DNA of 64,000 nt from Aliirhizobium wenxiniae (GTDB lineage Bacteria > Pseudomonadota > Alphaproteobacteria > Rhizobiales > Rhizobiaceae), in NCBI RefSeq assembly GCF_019511445.1, contig NZ_JAEUAN010000005.1:186001-250000 (forward strand), written 5' to 3'. Under the pieces are notes generated by a model. It saw nothing but the letters and a program-made list of their open reading frames with translations, was not told the origin of the DNA and did no database searches. Shown one piece after another: positions 9,309-17,654 of this stretch. Every line of letters starts with the position of its first letter. Position 1 is the first letter of the stretch. The position numbers were made by a program, and so were the translations under genes.

Positions 9309-10364
9309 ATGGACCAGTTGGAATTCTGTCGAAAATTGACCTCCATCGTTTGCGAGGATCAGGCTATCTACGGTGGCGATATGCCTGCTCCATCGTTGGC
9401 GGAATTGATTTCCGGTCAGGTTGGAAGTGGTCCTGTAAGTCTTGGTGCTCTGCTTCCGCAACTCTGTGAAGACGAGCTTAAGTGCGTGTTGTCAAGTTTC
9501 GCTGCATCCCAACAGAAGGTGATCGCACTTGTTTCAATCTATTATTCGGATGAGCTTTCCGCCTCCGGATTGAATTTACATCGCACGGTGCAGCCGTTGG
9601 AATGGTGGAAGGCGCTTTTCGAAAGTAGTTTCCCTCAGGTGGATTTTGTGAAGTCTCGACGAGACAGCGAGCTTGTTTGCGTTAACTTCAGGCTGTCGGA
9701 TGTCGCTAAGTCGAAGATTGCAAAGCTCGGTGAGACGTCGTCTATGCAGCGTGAGTTTTCGCGCCTAACCAGTCGAGTAGCACTTGGGTGGAGGCTCCTT
9801 GCTAGAAACTGTGTCAACCGAGATGCTTTGTTTGCTGCTCTTGAGGGGCGGACCGTTGCGGTCGTCGGCAATGCGCGCTCGTTAGCGCAAGCAGAGTTAG
9901 GTGCCGACATTGATGCGCACGACTTAGTGATTAGGTTCAATCGCGTCCCAATTATCTCGCGGAGGTCGCATGGCTATCGTACCTCATGGGTTGCAACCGG
10001 CGTGCCCATTAGCCAATCGCGACTTTCCTCTCTCGGTGGTAGCCACGTACTTTGGTTATCTCGTTATCGTCGAAAAATTCCCGGTGAAACTACCGCGATC
10101 CAAAACCTCTATCTTCATCCCGTTAGTGAGATAGATTCACTTGCTGAACGTTCGAAAGTGATGCGTCCCACCACCGGTCTGACAGCTATTGATTTATTGT
10201 CTAAATCCAAAGCTCAGAAAGTAAGTCTTTTTGGTTTCGACTTTTACCAGAGCCAATCATCATCGTCGCATCAGACTATAGAAAATGCTCCCCATCAATT
10301 CGACAATGAGGAGAATTTTGTGAGGGCACTCATCGCCCGAGATCCACGTTTCGAAATCAGGTAA
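9309..10364 (+). CDS. GT29 (sialyltransferase-fold) family glycosyltransferase with an extra N-terminal domain
   Basis: Residues about 182-213 (VAVVGNARSLAQAELGADID, then HDLVIRFNRVPI) match the large sialyl motif. Residues about 286-313 (RPTTGLTAIDLL ... VSLFGFDFYQ) match the small motif. PHQFDNE near residue 328 supplies the expected His of the very short motif. The C-terminal half is therefore a complete GT29-type transferase. The first about 135 residues are not part of that family; NLHRTVQPLEWWKALFESSF resembles the last helix-strand part of SAM methyltransferase-like proteins, but I see no SAM-binding glycine loop. GGAGGAGCG lies at a good distance before the ATG. Codon use is AT-richer than the core, which suggests transfer. 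CMP-sialic acid need not be the donor. Confidence 0.85.
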   Translation: MDQLEFCRKLTSIVCEDQAIYGGDMPAPSLAELISGQVGSGPVSLGALLPQLCEDELKCVLSSFAASQQKVIALVSIYYSDELSASGLNLHRTVQPLEWWKALFESSFPQVDFVKSRRDSELVCVNFRLSDVAKSKIAKLGETSSMQREFSRLTSRVALGWRLLARNCVNRDALFAALEGRTVAVVGNARSLAQAELGADIDAHDLVIRFNRVPIISRRSHGYRTSWVATGVPISQSRLSSLGGSHVLWLSRYRRKIPGETTAIQNLYLHPVSEIDSLAERSKVMRPTTGLTAIDLLSKSKAQKVSLFGFDFYQSQSSSSHQTIENAPHQFDNEENFVRALIARDPRFEIR

Positions 10365-10380
10365 TTCCAGTTGACGCGGG

Positions 10381-11370
10381 TCAGACGAGGTAGCTCGCTT
10401 TGAATGTTTTCATAATGAAGTCGACGGTCTCCGGGCGCGGGTGCCGCAAATCATCGCCAAAAGCGTCCTCTAAGTACGCTGTCGCTATTTCGTAGGACGG
10501 GAAGTAATGTAATTGCGGGTCCGCGGAGAATTCGCGCATCAGTTCGTCGATAGCGACTCTAAGGGACGCTTTTGATACTGAATTGGCGGTTATGCATGAA
10601 ACGGGACGAAAGGTGGCTGCGAGGGGAACGGGAGAAAGGGTAAATACGATGTGCGCATCGGGCCTGTGTTTTCGTATCAGCTGGTAAACACGGGAGAGAT
10701 TGTCACGATTCTCTTCTGCACCAATGACGCGGAAGCCATGGCGATTTGGATCAAACTCAAGTTTGGGGACGGCGCGCCAGAATATATCGTTTGTTTGCTT
10801 GTCGAACCAGACTTCGGAAAGCCCCAGCGTGAAGATGAATATGTCTGTTTCGTTGAAGATGCGCCGCGTGTCGTCCTTGATATTGTCCGAAGCTTCCATG
10901 GCTTCTCCAGACTTGGCGTGCCACACTTGAGTTTCTGGCGATTTATCGTTGTAGGCCCACTCGAACTGCTGAAGAATTGCCGCCGAGTTAACAATGCCTT
11001 CTCCGCATCTGACAACGAAAGCGTCGAGTCCGAGTTTTGCTCCAAGGACGTTGTACCCTTCGGTTTTGAGGAACTTTGTCACCTCAGCTGCGAAGCAACT
11101 GCCAAACGCGGTTATCCGGTGGGTCTTTGTCACGAATGGAGCAGCGGGAAACCAGCCATGGCCAACATACTTTGTCACCGCGTCGGGTTCGGCGAGGCTC
11201 TCTTTAACCGGATGAAAATTGGTGGTTTCGCCTCGGTACCACGTTCCGTGCGCCCTGCGTTTCTTGCCGCCCATGCTGTAATAGACCATGTCTTCGCGTT
11301 GGGTGGCGTTATCGCCGACTGAGAAGTCTTTGCTTGGGCGTTTAAAAAATCGGTCGAAGAGCTTCATCAT
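10381..11370 (-). CDS. GSCFA domain-containing protein
   Basis: Member of the GSCFA family, an SGNH-hydrolase-like fold often found in polysaccharide loci and suspected of acting on sugar O-acyl groups. The name-giving motif lies in AFGSCFAAEVTKFL (residues 90-94). Further conserved blocks are DIFIFTLGLSEVWFD, HIVFTLSPVPLAATF and the terminal HPRPETVDFIMKTF, which supplies the likely catalytic His. The length of 329 residues is normal. There is no signal peptide. It is convergent with the GT29-like gene, their stop codons being only about 15 bases apart. It belongs to the lower-GC segment. The function in glycan acylation is an inference. Confidence 0.88.
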   Translation of the reverse strand: MMKLFDRFFKRPSKDFSVGDNATQREDMVYYSMGGKKRRAHGTWYRGETTNFHPVKESLAEPDAVTKYVGHGWFPAAPFVTKTHRITAFGSCFAAEVTKFLKTEGYNVLGAKLGLDAFVVRCGEGIVNSAAILQQFEWAYNDKSPETQVWHAKSGEAMEASDNIKDDTRRIFNETDIFIFTLGLSEVWFDKQTNDIFWRAVPKLEFDPNRHGFRVIGAEENRDNLSRVYQLIRKHRPDAHIVFTLSPVPLAATFRPVSCITANSVSKASLRVAIDELMREFSADPQLHYFPSYEIATAYLEDAFGDDLRHPRPETVDFIMKTFKASYLV

Positions 11371-12044
11371 CTATTTTCCAGATGCTGGTGCGAGGGCTTG
11401 TGCACTGTGAGAGTTGGACGGGTTATCTCTCGATTGGCAAGGAGAAGCAACATCCAGCAGCCGCTACGGATGCTGTTGATGTGGGCAGGGAAGAGCTCCT
11501 TCGCCAACTGTGCGACATCGAAAGAGAAAATCTTGCCTAGTGGCATGGCGCCGATAAGCTACAGGATCATAGGCAGATGCTTACGATCACCGCCGTGCTT
11601 CATGTAGCTGCCGGCTGCTTCCACAAAGCTTTTGAAAGCGCAGTAAGGCTGGATTGATGTGGCCGGAATAATCGGCCGGAACGTCATGTTCATCATTGGC
11701 TCCCGGCGCTCAGAGCAAACCCGGAAGCGGACCGTTCGCGGACCGATTCACTGAAAAGGCCCGGACAGATTGAGATCAAACTAGTTTGCCTGCTCCGGCA
11801 AAGGTGAGCTTTCGCGAAGCCATCGCCTTTCGGGAGGTGGGCTGCGCAAAGACCTATGCAAATTCCGAATCAAGATCATCTCGGAAGAGGGGCGCGGAAC
11901 GTGCACGAAGCAAGAATATGCTCAGCGTTTGTTCGGGACTTTATGTACTCGGAAGGACGATCTGAGCGCTTTTTGTTCCGATATGGCTGAACCAAGCGGC
12001 TGGCAAATATGGATATTCTCTCGGATTATCAGGGGGGAGATAAA
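11371..12044. other. Gene-poor stretch between the GSCFA gene and tRNA-Pro
   Basis: No intact gene is supported here. The left half contains a decayed minus-strand reading frame, listed separately at 11457-11696. The right half (about 11700-12040) holds only short open frames without recognisable motifs. The stretch ends directly at the 3' end of the tRNA-Pro gene, so it is the expected place for an attachment-site junction if the accessory genes came in by tRNA-targeted integration. I saw no copy of the tRNA end in it. Confidence 0.6.
11457..11696 (-). pseudogene. Decayed coding remnant of unknown family
   Basis: On the minus strand an ATG at 11696 opens a 45-codon frame that includes YCAFKSFVEAAGSYMKHGG and DRKHLPMIL. 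It then hits TAG and continues in the same frame with LIGAMPLGKIFSFDVAQLAK and ELFPAHINSI. The protein-like composition on both sides of one stop codon suggests a gene fragment that has decayed. I do not recognise the family. It could also be a chance open frame; no ribosome-binding site is evident. Confidence 0.35.
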
Positions 12045-12121
<77 letters not shown>

Positions 12122-12278
12122 ACCTGCTTCGAGAGCAAGACTTCCATACTGGCATGACATTCCCGGTGCAAGCGAAAAATCCCGGTCGCGATGCTGGCTG
12201 CACATCATCCAACGAAAAAAGTCCTGCCGTGCTCTTGGGGCTCGGCAGGACCGTATTTGCCTTGCTGACATTCGGCGA

Positions 12279-12611
12279 TCAGATGATCGGGCAACCGCGG
12301 CGGTTCGCGAAAGTGATCCGATCCGGACCATTGCGTGTCATTCCCTCGACGGTCACGCTGCGAGACGTTGCCCGAACGACTTCAGGCCGGCGCAGACCTT
12401 CGTCGCGCGCAGCAGCGCGGGCTTCGCCGGGGCTGCAACCGCGATCCCGATCACCATAGCGATCCCTGTCGCGATCGCGGATAACCGGCCGCACGCCATC
12501 AGGGCCGATCCGAAGTTCGACATCCTGGGCTGCACTTGGCATTGCAGACACCAGGGAAGCCGTAATGGATAAGGCTGCGACCAGCCCGATCTTCGAGGCC
12601 ATTTTGATCAT
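12279..12611 (-). CDS. Small secreted protein of unknown function
   Basis: The protein has 110 residues. A signal peptide is clear: MIKMASKIGLVAALSITASL followed by SAMPSAAQ with an AxA cleavage site. The mature part starts DVELRIGPDGVRPVIRDRDR and continues with Arg/Asp repeats (DRDRYGDRDRG). Then come a Cys-containing helix, CSPGEARAAARDEGLRRPEV, and a strand that ends FANRRGCPII with a second Cys. A disulfide between the two Cys is possible. GGAGGAGA lies a few bases before the chosen ATG; a longer frame starts 15 codons upstream but has no such site. Similar short periplasmic proteins occur in other Rhizobiaceae. No function is proposed. Confidence 0.7.
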   Translation of the reverse strand: MIKMASKIGLVAALSITASLVSAMPSAAQDVELRIGPDGVRPVIRDRDRDRYGDRDRGCSPGEARAAARDEGLRRPEVVRATSRSVTVEGMTRNGPDRITFANRRGCPII

Positions 12612-12795
12612 CTCTTCTCCTCCGCGCGAACAGTTCTTATGTCGCGCTCCATTCATGCTTATGGAGACCTAACCGGCAGACGGCTGGAAAGTTCCGCTAC
12701 CGACTTTGCGTCAGAGACTATCTGGAGAGTTGATTGCTGTGGGAATGAGATGCTTTTTTTGATCAATGCATCTCAATATGCGACCTAGATGCGGC

Positions 12796-12984
12796 CTAGC
12801 GGAAACGCGGTGCCCGGCTGGCGTTCATCAACAGTTCCTGCTGAGTGGCGAACGGGCCAAGAAGCTTGAGAAGCCTTGTTTCCTCCTCGCTATTCAGACG
12901 ATAGCGCCGCGCAAAATCCGCGACGCTCCAAACCGTCTTCAGGCCCTTTTCCTCGATGTCGGCACTGCTCAGATGCGATGTCAT
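12796..12984 (-). CDS. Small conserved protein of unknown function
   Basis: The protein has 62 residues starting MTSHLSSADIEEKGLKTVWS, then VADFARRYRLNSEEETRLLK and LLGPFATQQELLMNA. It looks like a compact three-helix protein. The phrase FARRYRLNSEEETRLLKLLG is reminiscent of a DNA-binding or adaptor helix pair, but no family is recognised. GAAGAGGGG precedes the chosen ATG, while the frame extends 13 codons upstream without a comparable site. It has no signal peptide. It stands alone between two other short minus-strand genes. Confidence 0.6.
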   Translation of the reverse strand: MTSHLSSADIEEKGLKTVWSVADFARRYRLNSEEETRLLKLLGPFATQQELLMNASRAPRFR

Positions 12985-13076
12985 GTGAACCCCTCTTCGT
13001 GTCCAGAGACTTGCTAAAGGCAATCTGAAATAAAGGATGCGCTTATGTAGTTAAGTTTATATGCGCAATTTTACGT

Positions 13077-13226
13077 TTAGTCCTCTTGAACTTTCACGCC
13101 GTTTTCTCCGATGCTGATCGAAACGCCTTCCGGCTTTGTTTCTTCACGGTAGACGTAGAAGCTGAGGCCTGCGACCACGACGATAAGTGCACCGATGATG
13201 AGATAAAGGTTATTGCTGCGAGCCAT
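13077..13226 (-). CDS. 49-residue single-pass membrane protein
   Basis: ATG at 13226 opens MARSNNLYLIIGALIVVVAG, then LSFYVYREETKPEGVSISIG and ENGVKVQED before TAA. One N-terminal membrane helix is followed by a short, acidic tail, probably exposed to the periplasm. The initiator is preceded by CGGGGAAGCAT. The frame has the codon bias of a real gene, and comparable very short proteins are common in Rhizobiaceae. Its role is unknown. Confidence 0.65.
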   Translation of the reverse strand: MARSNNLYLIIGALIVVVAGLSFYVYREETKPEGVSISIGENGVKVQED

Positions 13227-13297
13227 ATGCTTCCCCGAGAGTGATTTCGGCGGAGAAACGCCTTGGAAGTCAAATGGTTCCAGAGAATTTATAAAAC

Positions 13298-13588
13298 TTA
13301 GTCGTCATTTGTGGCATTCAAATTCTGAGGCCTGATGCCCTCATCAGCGGGCTGCTGGTGCAGTCTGACGCCGGGGCCGGATGCGTCCTGCTGGCCAGCG
13401 GCGACGAAGATGACGCCACGGGATTCCAGCGCGCGCTTCAGCTTGTCGGAAAATTCAGGCTCGACGTTACCGCTGGAAGTTTCCGTGTCACGGATAGACA
13501 CGGCAGCGACGCCCGTCGCCTCTGCGAGTTCTTCTATTGAAATCCCGATCATGGCCCGGGCTGCGCGCAATTGTGATGTGGTCAGCAT
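13298..13588 (-). CDS. XRE-family transcriptional regulator
   Basis: A 96-residue protein with a Cro/CI-type helix-turn-helix at its N-terminus: TTSQLRAARAMIGISIEELA, then EATGVAAVSIRDTETSSGNV and the end of the domain near LKRALESRGVIFVAAG. The last 30 residues (QQDASGPGVRLHQQPADEG and on) are low in order. It lies 30 bases downstream of the last polysaccharide gene on the same strand, so it may be read together with the locus or from its own promoter. Rhizobial homologues of this size often lie alone. Its target is unknown; local control of the polysaccharide genes is possible but not shown. Confidence 0.85.
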   Translation of the reverse strand: MLTTSQLRAARAMIGISIEELAEATGVAAVSIRDTETSSGNVEPEFSDKLKRALESRGVIFVAAGQQDASGPGVRLHQQPADEGIRPQNLNATNDD

Positions 13589-13618
13589 TCCTATGATTTG
13601 GAATGGCCCTGGCCGAAG

Positions 13619-14869
13619 TCAAGCCAGCACGGCCATCGTTGCCCGCTGTCGGCGCATATGCCGATGTTCCAGTGCAAAGCAGCCCCACAGAAGGCCGAGA
13701 AGCAGGTAGAAATGTCGCCAGTGATCGGTGTCGATGACGTTGCCGATGAGAGCGTGACCGGCGATCATCACCCAGCAGATCATCAGATAGGGCTGCCACG
13801 GCCTGTCTCTCAGCAGATAGCGGAAACCCATCCAGATCGTCGACCAGATCATGATCTGATAGGTGACGGCGCCCAGCCAGCCATAGGTGGTCAGCGACTT
13901 CAGCCAGATATTGTGCTCGTCCTCGCCATAGATCTTGCCGAATGCCATCGGGCCCAGGCCGAAGGGCCGTTCCATCGCCATCAGGAAGCCGATCTTGTGC
14001 CGCTCGAAGCGCCCAAGGCGTGCGCCATCATATTCCTGCACCAGCCGGGCGCGATTGGTGAAGAGATCGGATATCTGCGGAATTTGCAGAGCGATCACCA
14101 GCGCCAGAATGAGCAGTACGGCTGCAACGGCGGAAATGGTCAGGATCTTCAATCGGAATGCCGTCGTTCTTTCCTTCAAGAGCATGACGACGACCAAGGC
14201 TATGCCGCTGAACAGCAGCAGGCCCCAGGCTGCTCGGGAGAAGGAGAGGAAAACCCCGAGAACCAGCACCAGAATGCCGGCGATCAGAAACGGTGCCGCA
14301 AGGATGCGGCCCGTGAGCAGCCGATAGACCAGATAGAGGATCGGGGCGATGAGATAGGGACCGAAAACATTCGGATCCTGAAATGCCCCCATGGCCCGAT
14401 CGTAGCGGGTGAAGACATGCGCGCCCGGAAAGGCGTTGAAATAACCGAGAATGCCGAGCAGCGCCGTGATGATTGCTGCAACCACCCAGGCGCGGAAAAT
14501 CAGCACGAACCGGCTCGGATCGTCTTCGATGATCGCCGCGTAAAAGACCGAGCTCAACGCCAGGAAGACGGAGACGGCGATATACATCGGCGCGCCGCTC
14601 ATGTCCTTCATGACGGTGATGGAAAACATGCCCCCGATATTGAAGACGAGCAGCAGGGCAAGCAGCAGGCAGACCGTGCGCGAAATACGCAGGCCGAGCA
14701 GGAACCATATGGCGACCTGCACCACCATGATGAGTTCGTATGGCGCCGGCTCCGAGATGACGAAACCCGACAGGAAAACCCCAAAGGCAAGCAGGCCGGA
14801 TCCGAGAAGCCGGGCGATCTGTACCGCGGAAAGCCTGGAGGCCGGTGTTTCGAAATTCGCCGTGGTCAA
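13619..14869 (-). CDS. O-antigen ligase / Wzy-type polysaccharide polymerase
   Basis: An integral membrane protein of 416 residues with about eleven hydrophobic helices. The O-antigen ligase (Wzy_C) region includes the periplasmic loop ERPFGLGPMAFGKIYGEDEH with the typical H-N-x-W-L (HNIWLKSL). ILVLVLGVFLSFSRAAWGLL (the SRAAW motif) is the other hallmark. It probably polymerises lipid-linked repeat units on the periplasmic side of the inner membrane. Its start overlaps the stop of the upstream initiating transferase by four bases (ATGA), which means translational coupling. It is the last gene of a four-gene operon with wza, GT4 and the initiating transferase. The position matches uppF of the Agrobacterium unipolar polysaccharide cluster as I recall it. 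Confidence 0.88.
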   Translation of the reverse strand: MTTANFETPASRLSAVQIARLLGSGLLAFGVFLSGFVISEPAPYELIMVVQVAIWFLLGLRISRTVCLLLALLLVFNIGGMFSITVMKDMSGAPMYIAVSVFLALSSVFYAAIIEDDPSRFVLIFRAWVVAAIITALLGILGYFNAFPGAHVFTRYDRAMGAFQDPNVFGPYLIAPILYLVYRLLTGRILAAPFLIAGILVLVLGVFLSFSRAAWGLLLFSGIALVVVMLLKERTTAFRLKILTISAVAAVLLILALVIALQIPQISDLFTNRARLVQEYDGARLGRFERHKIGFLMAMERPFGLGPMAFGKIYGEDEHNIWLKSLTTYGWLGAVTYQIMIWSTIWMGFRYLLRDRPWQPYLMICWVMIAGHALIGNVIDTDHWRHFYLLLGLLWGCFALEHRHMRRQRATMAVLA

Positions 14870-16413
14870 TACGCGTTGTCCGTGTTGAAAAGGCTGATCG
14901 GGGTCAGAAGCAGGATTTTCAGGTCGAAAAGCAGGGACCAGTTTTCGATATAATCCAGATCGTGCTGGGTACGGGCGCGGATTTTTTCATCCGAATCGAG
15001 TTCGCCACGAAGCCCCTTGACCTGCGCCCAGCCGGTAACGCCGGGCTTGACCCTGTGGCGGGCGAAATAGCTATCGACGACGTCGACATATTTGCGTTCG
15101 CCCGTCTGTGCGTGAACCGAATGTGGGCGTGGGCCGACCAGCGAAAGCTCGCCTTTCAACACGTTGAACAGTTGCGGCAACTCGTCGATCGAGGATTTGC
15201 GCAGGAACCGGCCGACCGGGGTGACGCGCGGATCCCCCTTCGTCACGGCCTTTACCGCCGTCTGGTCAGTCATGTTCGTATACATGGAGCGGAATTTCAG
15301 AACGTTGATGACCTCGTTGTTGAAGCCGTGTCGGTTCTGTCTGAACAGGATGGGGCCTTCTGACGTGGCTTTTACCGCGATCGCCGCAGCAAGCATGACC
15401 GGCCACAGAGCCAAAATCCCGATTACCGTGAAAAATATGTCGAAGGCGCGCTTTGCAACGGAGTCCCAGTCGCGGATCGGCTTGTCGAAAAGATCGAACA
15501 TCGGCACCGAGCCGACATGGGAATAGGAGCGGGGCCTGAAACGCAATCGGTCTGCGTGGGCGGCGAGCCGAATGTCGACGGGAAGCACCCAGAGCTTGCG
15601 CAGGAGCTGCAGGATGCGCGCCTCGGCGCTCGCCGGCAGCGCTATGATCAACATGTCGATGCGGGCGAGCCGCGCGAACTCGACCAGTTCGGCAAAGGTG
15701 CCGAGCTTGGGGTAGCCTGCAACGACGCTTGGAGAGCGTTCGCTGCCGCGGTCGTCAAAGATGCCGCAGATGCGGATGTCGTTGTCCGGCTGCTGTTCGA
15801 GGGCGCGGATGAACTGCTTGGCGGGCTCGCCGCCGCCAACGATGACGGCACGGCGCTCCATAACGCCATTGCGCGCCCAGTTGCGGATCGCATAGGCGGT
15901 CAAAAGGCGTTCGCCGAGCAGGAATGCGGCGCCGAACACAAACCAGATCGCTGCTGCACCTGTGGGATAAAGGACACCCTCTGCTACCGAGACGCCGAGA
16001 TATGACAGAACAAATCCCAGTGCCCATGCGGCAAGCACGCGCTTGGCATTGCGCCGCGCAGCCCGGATCGAGGGGATGAGATAGGTGTCGGCAAGCTGCA
16101 GGAACAGCACCGTCAGCGTCGCGCCAACAGCGGTTACGGCGAACCGCGTCAAAAAGTGACTGTCCGCCGGAACAGGCTCCATATAGCAGGCGAAGAGACC
16201 TATCGCGAGAAGCGATGCGAGTTCGAACAGGCGGAACTGTCCGATCAGTATTGTCGGTGAGTAATTGTTGTCGCGGAACTGGTCGGCGATCTGCTTGGCG
16301 AATGGGTTCAGTTCGACGGACGCAGCGGGCTCATCATTGTGTAATCCGCCATCAGCGACGCTACGGCGCAACGCGTCGAGGTCCAGGTCCTGCCGTTTGC
16401 CCAAATCGCTCAT
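14866..16413 (-). CDS. Undecaprenyl-phosphate glucose phosphotransferase (polyprenyl glycosylphosphotransferase)
   Basis: Initiates repeat-unit synthesis by moving a sugar-1-phosphate to undecaprenyl phosphate. The 515 residues comprise an N-terminal set of four membrane helices and a CoA-binding-like nucleotide fold (AVIVGGGEPAKQFIRALEQQ). A further membrane anchor (FDIFFTVIGILALWPVMLAA) precedes the catalytic domain, with GPILFRQNRHGFNN, NVLKFRSM, RKSSIDELPQLFNVLKGELS and LVGPRPHSV. VKPGVTGWAQVKGLRG and FDLKILLLT finish the family pattern. It corresponds in place and type to uppE of Agrobacterium. The first about 60 residues are a soluble, poorly conserved extension. Confidence 0.95.
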   Translation of the reverse strand: MSDLGKRQDLDLDALRRSVADGGLHNDEPAASVELNPFAKQIADQFRDNNYSPTILIGQFRLFELASLLAIGLFACYMEPVPADSHFLTRFAVTAVGATLTVLFLQLADTYLIPSIRAARRNAKRVLAAWALGFVLSYLGVSVAEGVLYPTGAAAIWFVFGAAFLLGERLLTAYAIRNWARNGVMERRAVIVGGGEPAKQFIRALEQQPDNDIRICGIFDDRGSERSPSVVAGYPKLGTFAELVEFARLARIDMLIIALPASAEARILQLLRKLWVLPVDIRLAAHADRLRFRPRSYSHVGSVPMFDLFDKPIRDWDSVAKRAFDIFFTVIGILALWPVMLAAAIAVKATSEGPILFRQNRHGFNNEVINVLKFRSMYTNMTDQTAVKAVTKGDPRVTPVGRFLRKSSIDELPQLFNVLKGELSLVGPRPHSVHAQTGERKYVDVVDSYFARHRVKPGVTGWAQVKGLRGELDSDEKIRARTQHDLDYIENWSLLFDLKILLLTPISLFNTDNAY

Positions 16414-16490
16414 GAAACGGTCCTTTGCTTCCCGGTTGTTATCGGGAAGATCATGAGGGATCGCTTATCAGGAAGATGCTAAGGAAGCCT

Positions 16491-17648
16491 TTAGCCCGGC
16501 TTTCGCGTGGTGGCCGGAATGGCATCCCGGTAGAGGCCGAGCATGTCGCGTGCCATGACCGGCGCGGAGAATACGGACTTGAAAGCGGCGGGCTTCGGCA
16601 TGGTTCGGTTGCGCCAGTCCGGCTGTGTGGCGGCCGCCGTCATGATGCGGGAAAGATCCTGTGCATCTCCCGGAATGACGAGCGCTTCGCTATCTTCGCC
16701 CAGCACTTCCGGTATGCCTCCCACCCGTGATGCGATGACGCCTTTGCCCGCAGCAAGCGCCTCGAGCACGATATAGGGCATCGCCTCGGCGCGAGAGGGC
16801 ACCACGATCGTCTTCGCCAGGGCAAAGGCCTTGCGGGCAGGCATGGCGGGCAGCATCTGCATGCGCCGATCAAGCCCGAATTCGGAAATCATCGCCCGGT
16901 ACTTGTCCTCGTCGGGACCGTCACCGATCATCAAGGCGGTCAGGGGGCGACCGATGCGGCGTTCCGTGCGCAGGAAGGCGTCGATGAAGACATCCGGTCC
17001 CTTCATGTCCCGCATCATGCCGATAAAGAGAAAATCCGCTGCGTCCGGAGCCAGAGAGACGGGGGAGAATTCCGTCTCGTTGATGCCGTTATAGATGACC
17101 TGCGAATGCGGTCTCGGCCTGCCGACCTTGGCTTCGTATGTTCGTCTCTCGTAGTCGCAGACGAAGGCGATGGCATCACAGAAATTTTCCTGAAAACGCT
17201 CAAGCCTCAGCACAATCTGCCCGGTCGCAGATGACCGGGAAAAATGCAGGCTGCCGCCATGCGGAGAATAGACGCGGGCTACGCGATACCTGTTTACCCG
17301 CAACACTGAGCCGATCATCCGGGCCACTGCGCCACCCTTGGCGCCATGTCCATGCAGGATATCCGGCTGCAAACTTTTTATATGTCGATAGCTCTTGGCA
17401 AGAGCGATCATGTCCGACGGCGATATTGCCCGTCGCATTGGAAAGCGAGTAAGCCCCAGCGCAAGCCGCGGCCTGATTGTTTCGAACAGCGCGTCCTCGT
17501 AAGAGCCGCCTGTCAAGCTGTCGCACAGGATGCCGACCTGATGGCCGGCTGCGTTGTGTTCCTCCACCAGATCGCGCACATGCCGGAATATCCCGCCAAT
17601 CGGATTGCGGAAGCAATGCAGGATGCGCAAGGGAGGGGAGGGCTGCAT
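16491..17648 (-). CDS. Glycosyltransferase family 4 protein
   Basis: A GT-B fold transferase of 385 residues that adds a sugar during repeat-unit assembly on the cytosolic face. The N-terminal domain starts PLRILHCFRNPIGGIFRHVR and carries DILHGHGAKGGAVAR. The C-terminal nucleotide-sugar domain shows FLFIGMMRDMKGPDVFIDAF, MIGDGPDEDKYR and the donor-site E-x7-E motif in VPSRAEAMPYIVLEALAAGK, followed by SRVGGIPEVLGE. It starts six bases after the wza stop, which indicates one operon with the exporter upstream and the initiating transferase downstream. The sugar specificity cannot be read from sequence. Confidence 0.93.
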   Translation of the reverse strand: MQPSPPLRILHCFRNPIGGIFRHVRDLVEEHNAAGHQVGILCDSLTGGSYEDALFETIRPRLALGLTRFPMRRAISPSDMIALAKSYRHIKSLQPDILHGHGAKGGAVARMIGSVLRVNRYRVARVYSPHGGSLHFSRSSATGQIVLRLERFQENFCDAIAFVCDYERRTYEAKVGRPRPHSQVIYNGINETEFSPVSLAPDAADFLFIGMMRDMKGPDVFIDAFLRTERRIGRPLTALMIGDGPDEDKYRAMISEFGLDRRMQMLPAMPARKAFALAKTIVVPSRAEAMPYIVLEALAAGKGVIASRVGGIPEVLGEDSEALVIPGDAQDLSRIMTAAATQPDWRNRTMPKPAAFKSVFSAPVMARDMLGLYRDAIPATTRKPG

Positions 17649-17654
17649 CTTGGG

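Noticed and set aside
13598..14953. A 451-codon open frame antisense to the polymerase gene
   Set aside because: Glu/Gln/Asp-rich low-complexity translation, the reverse image of membrane helices.
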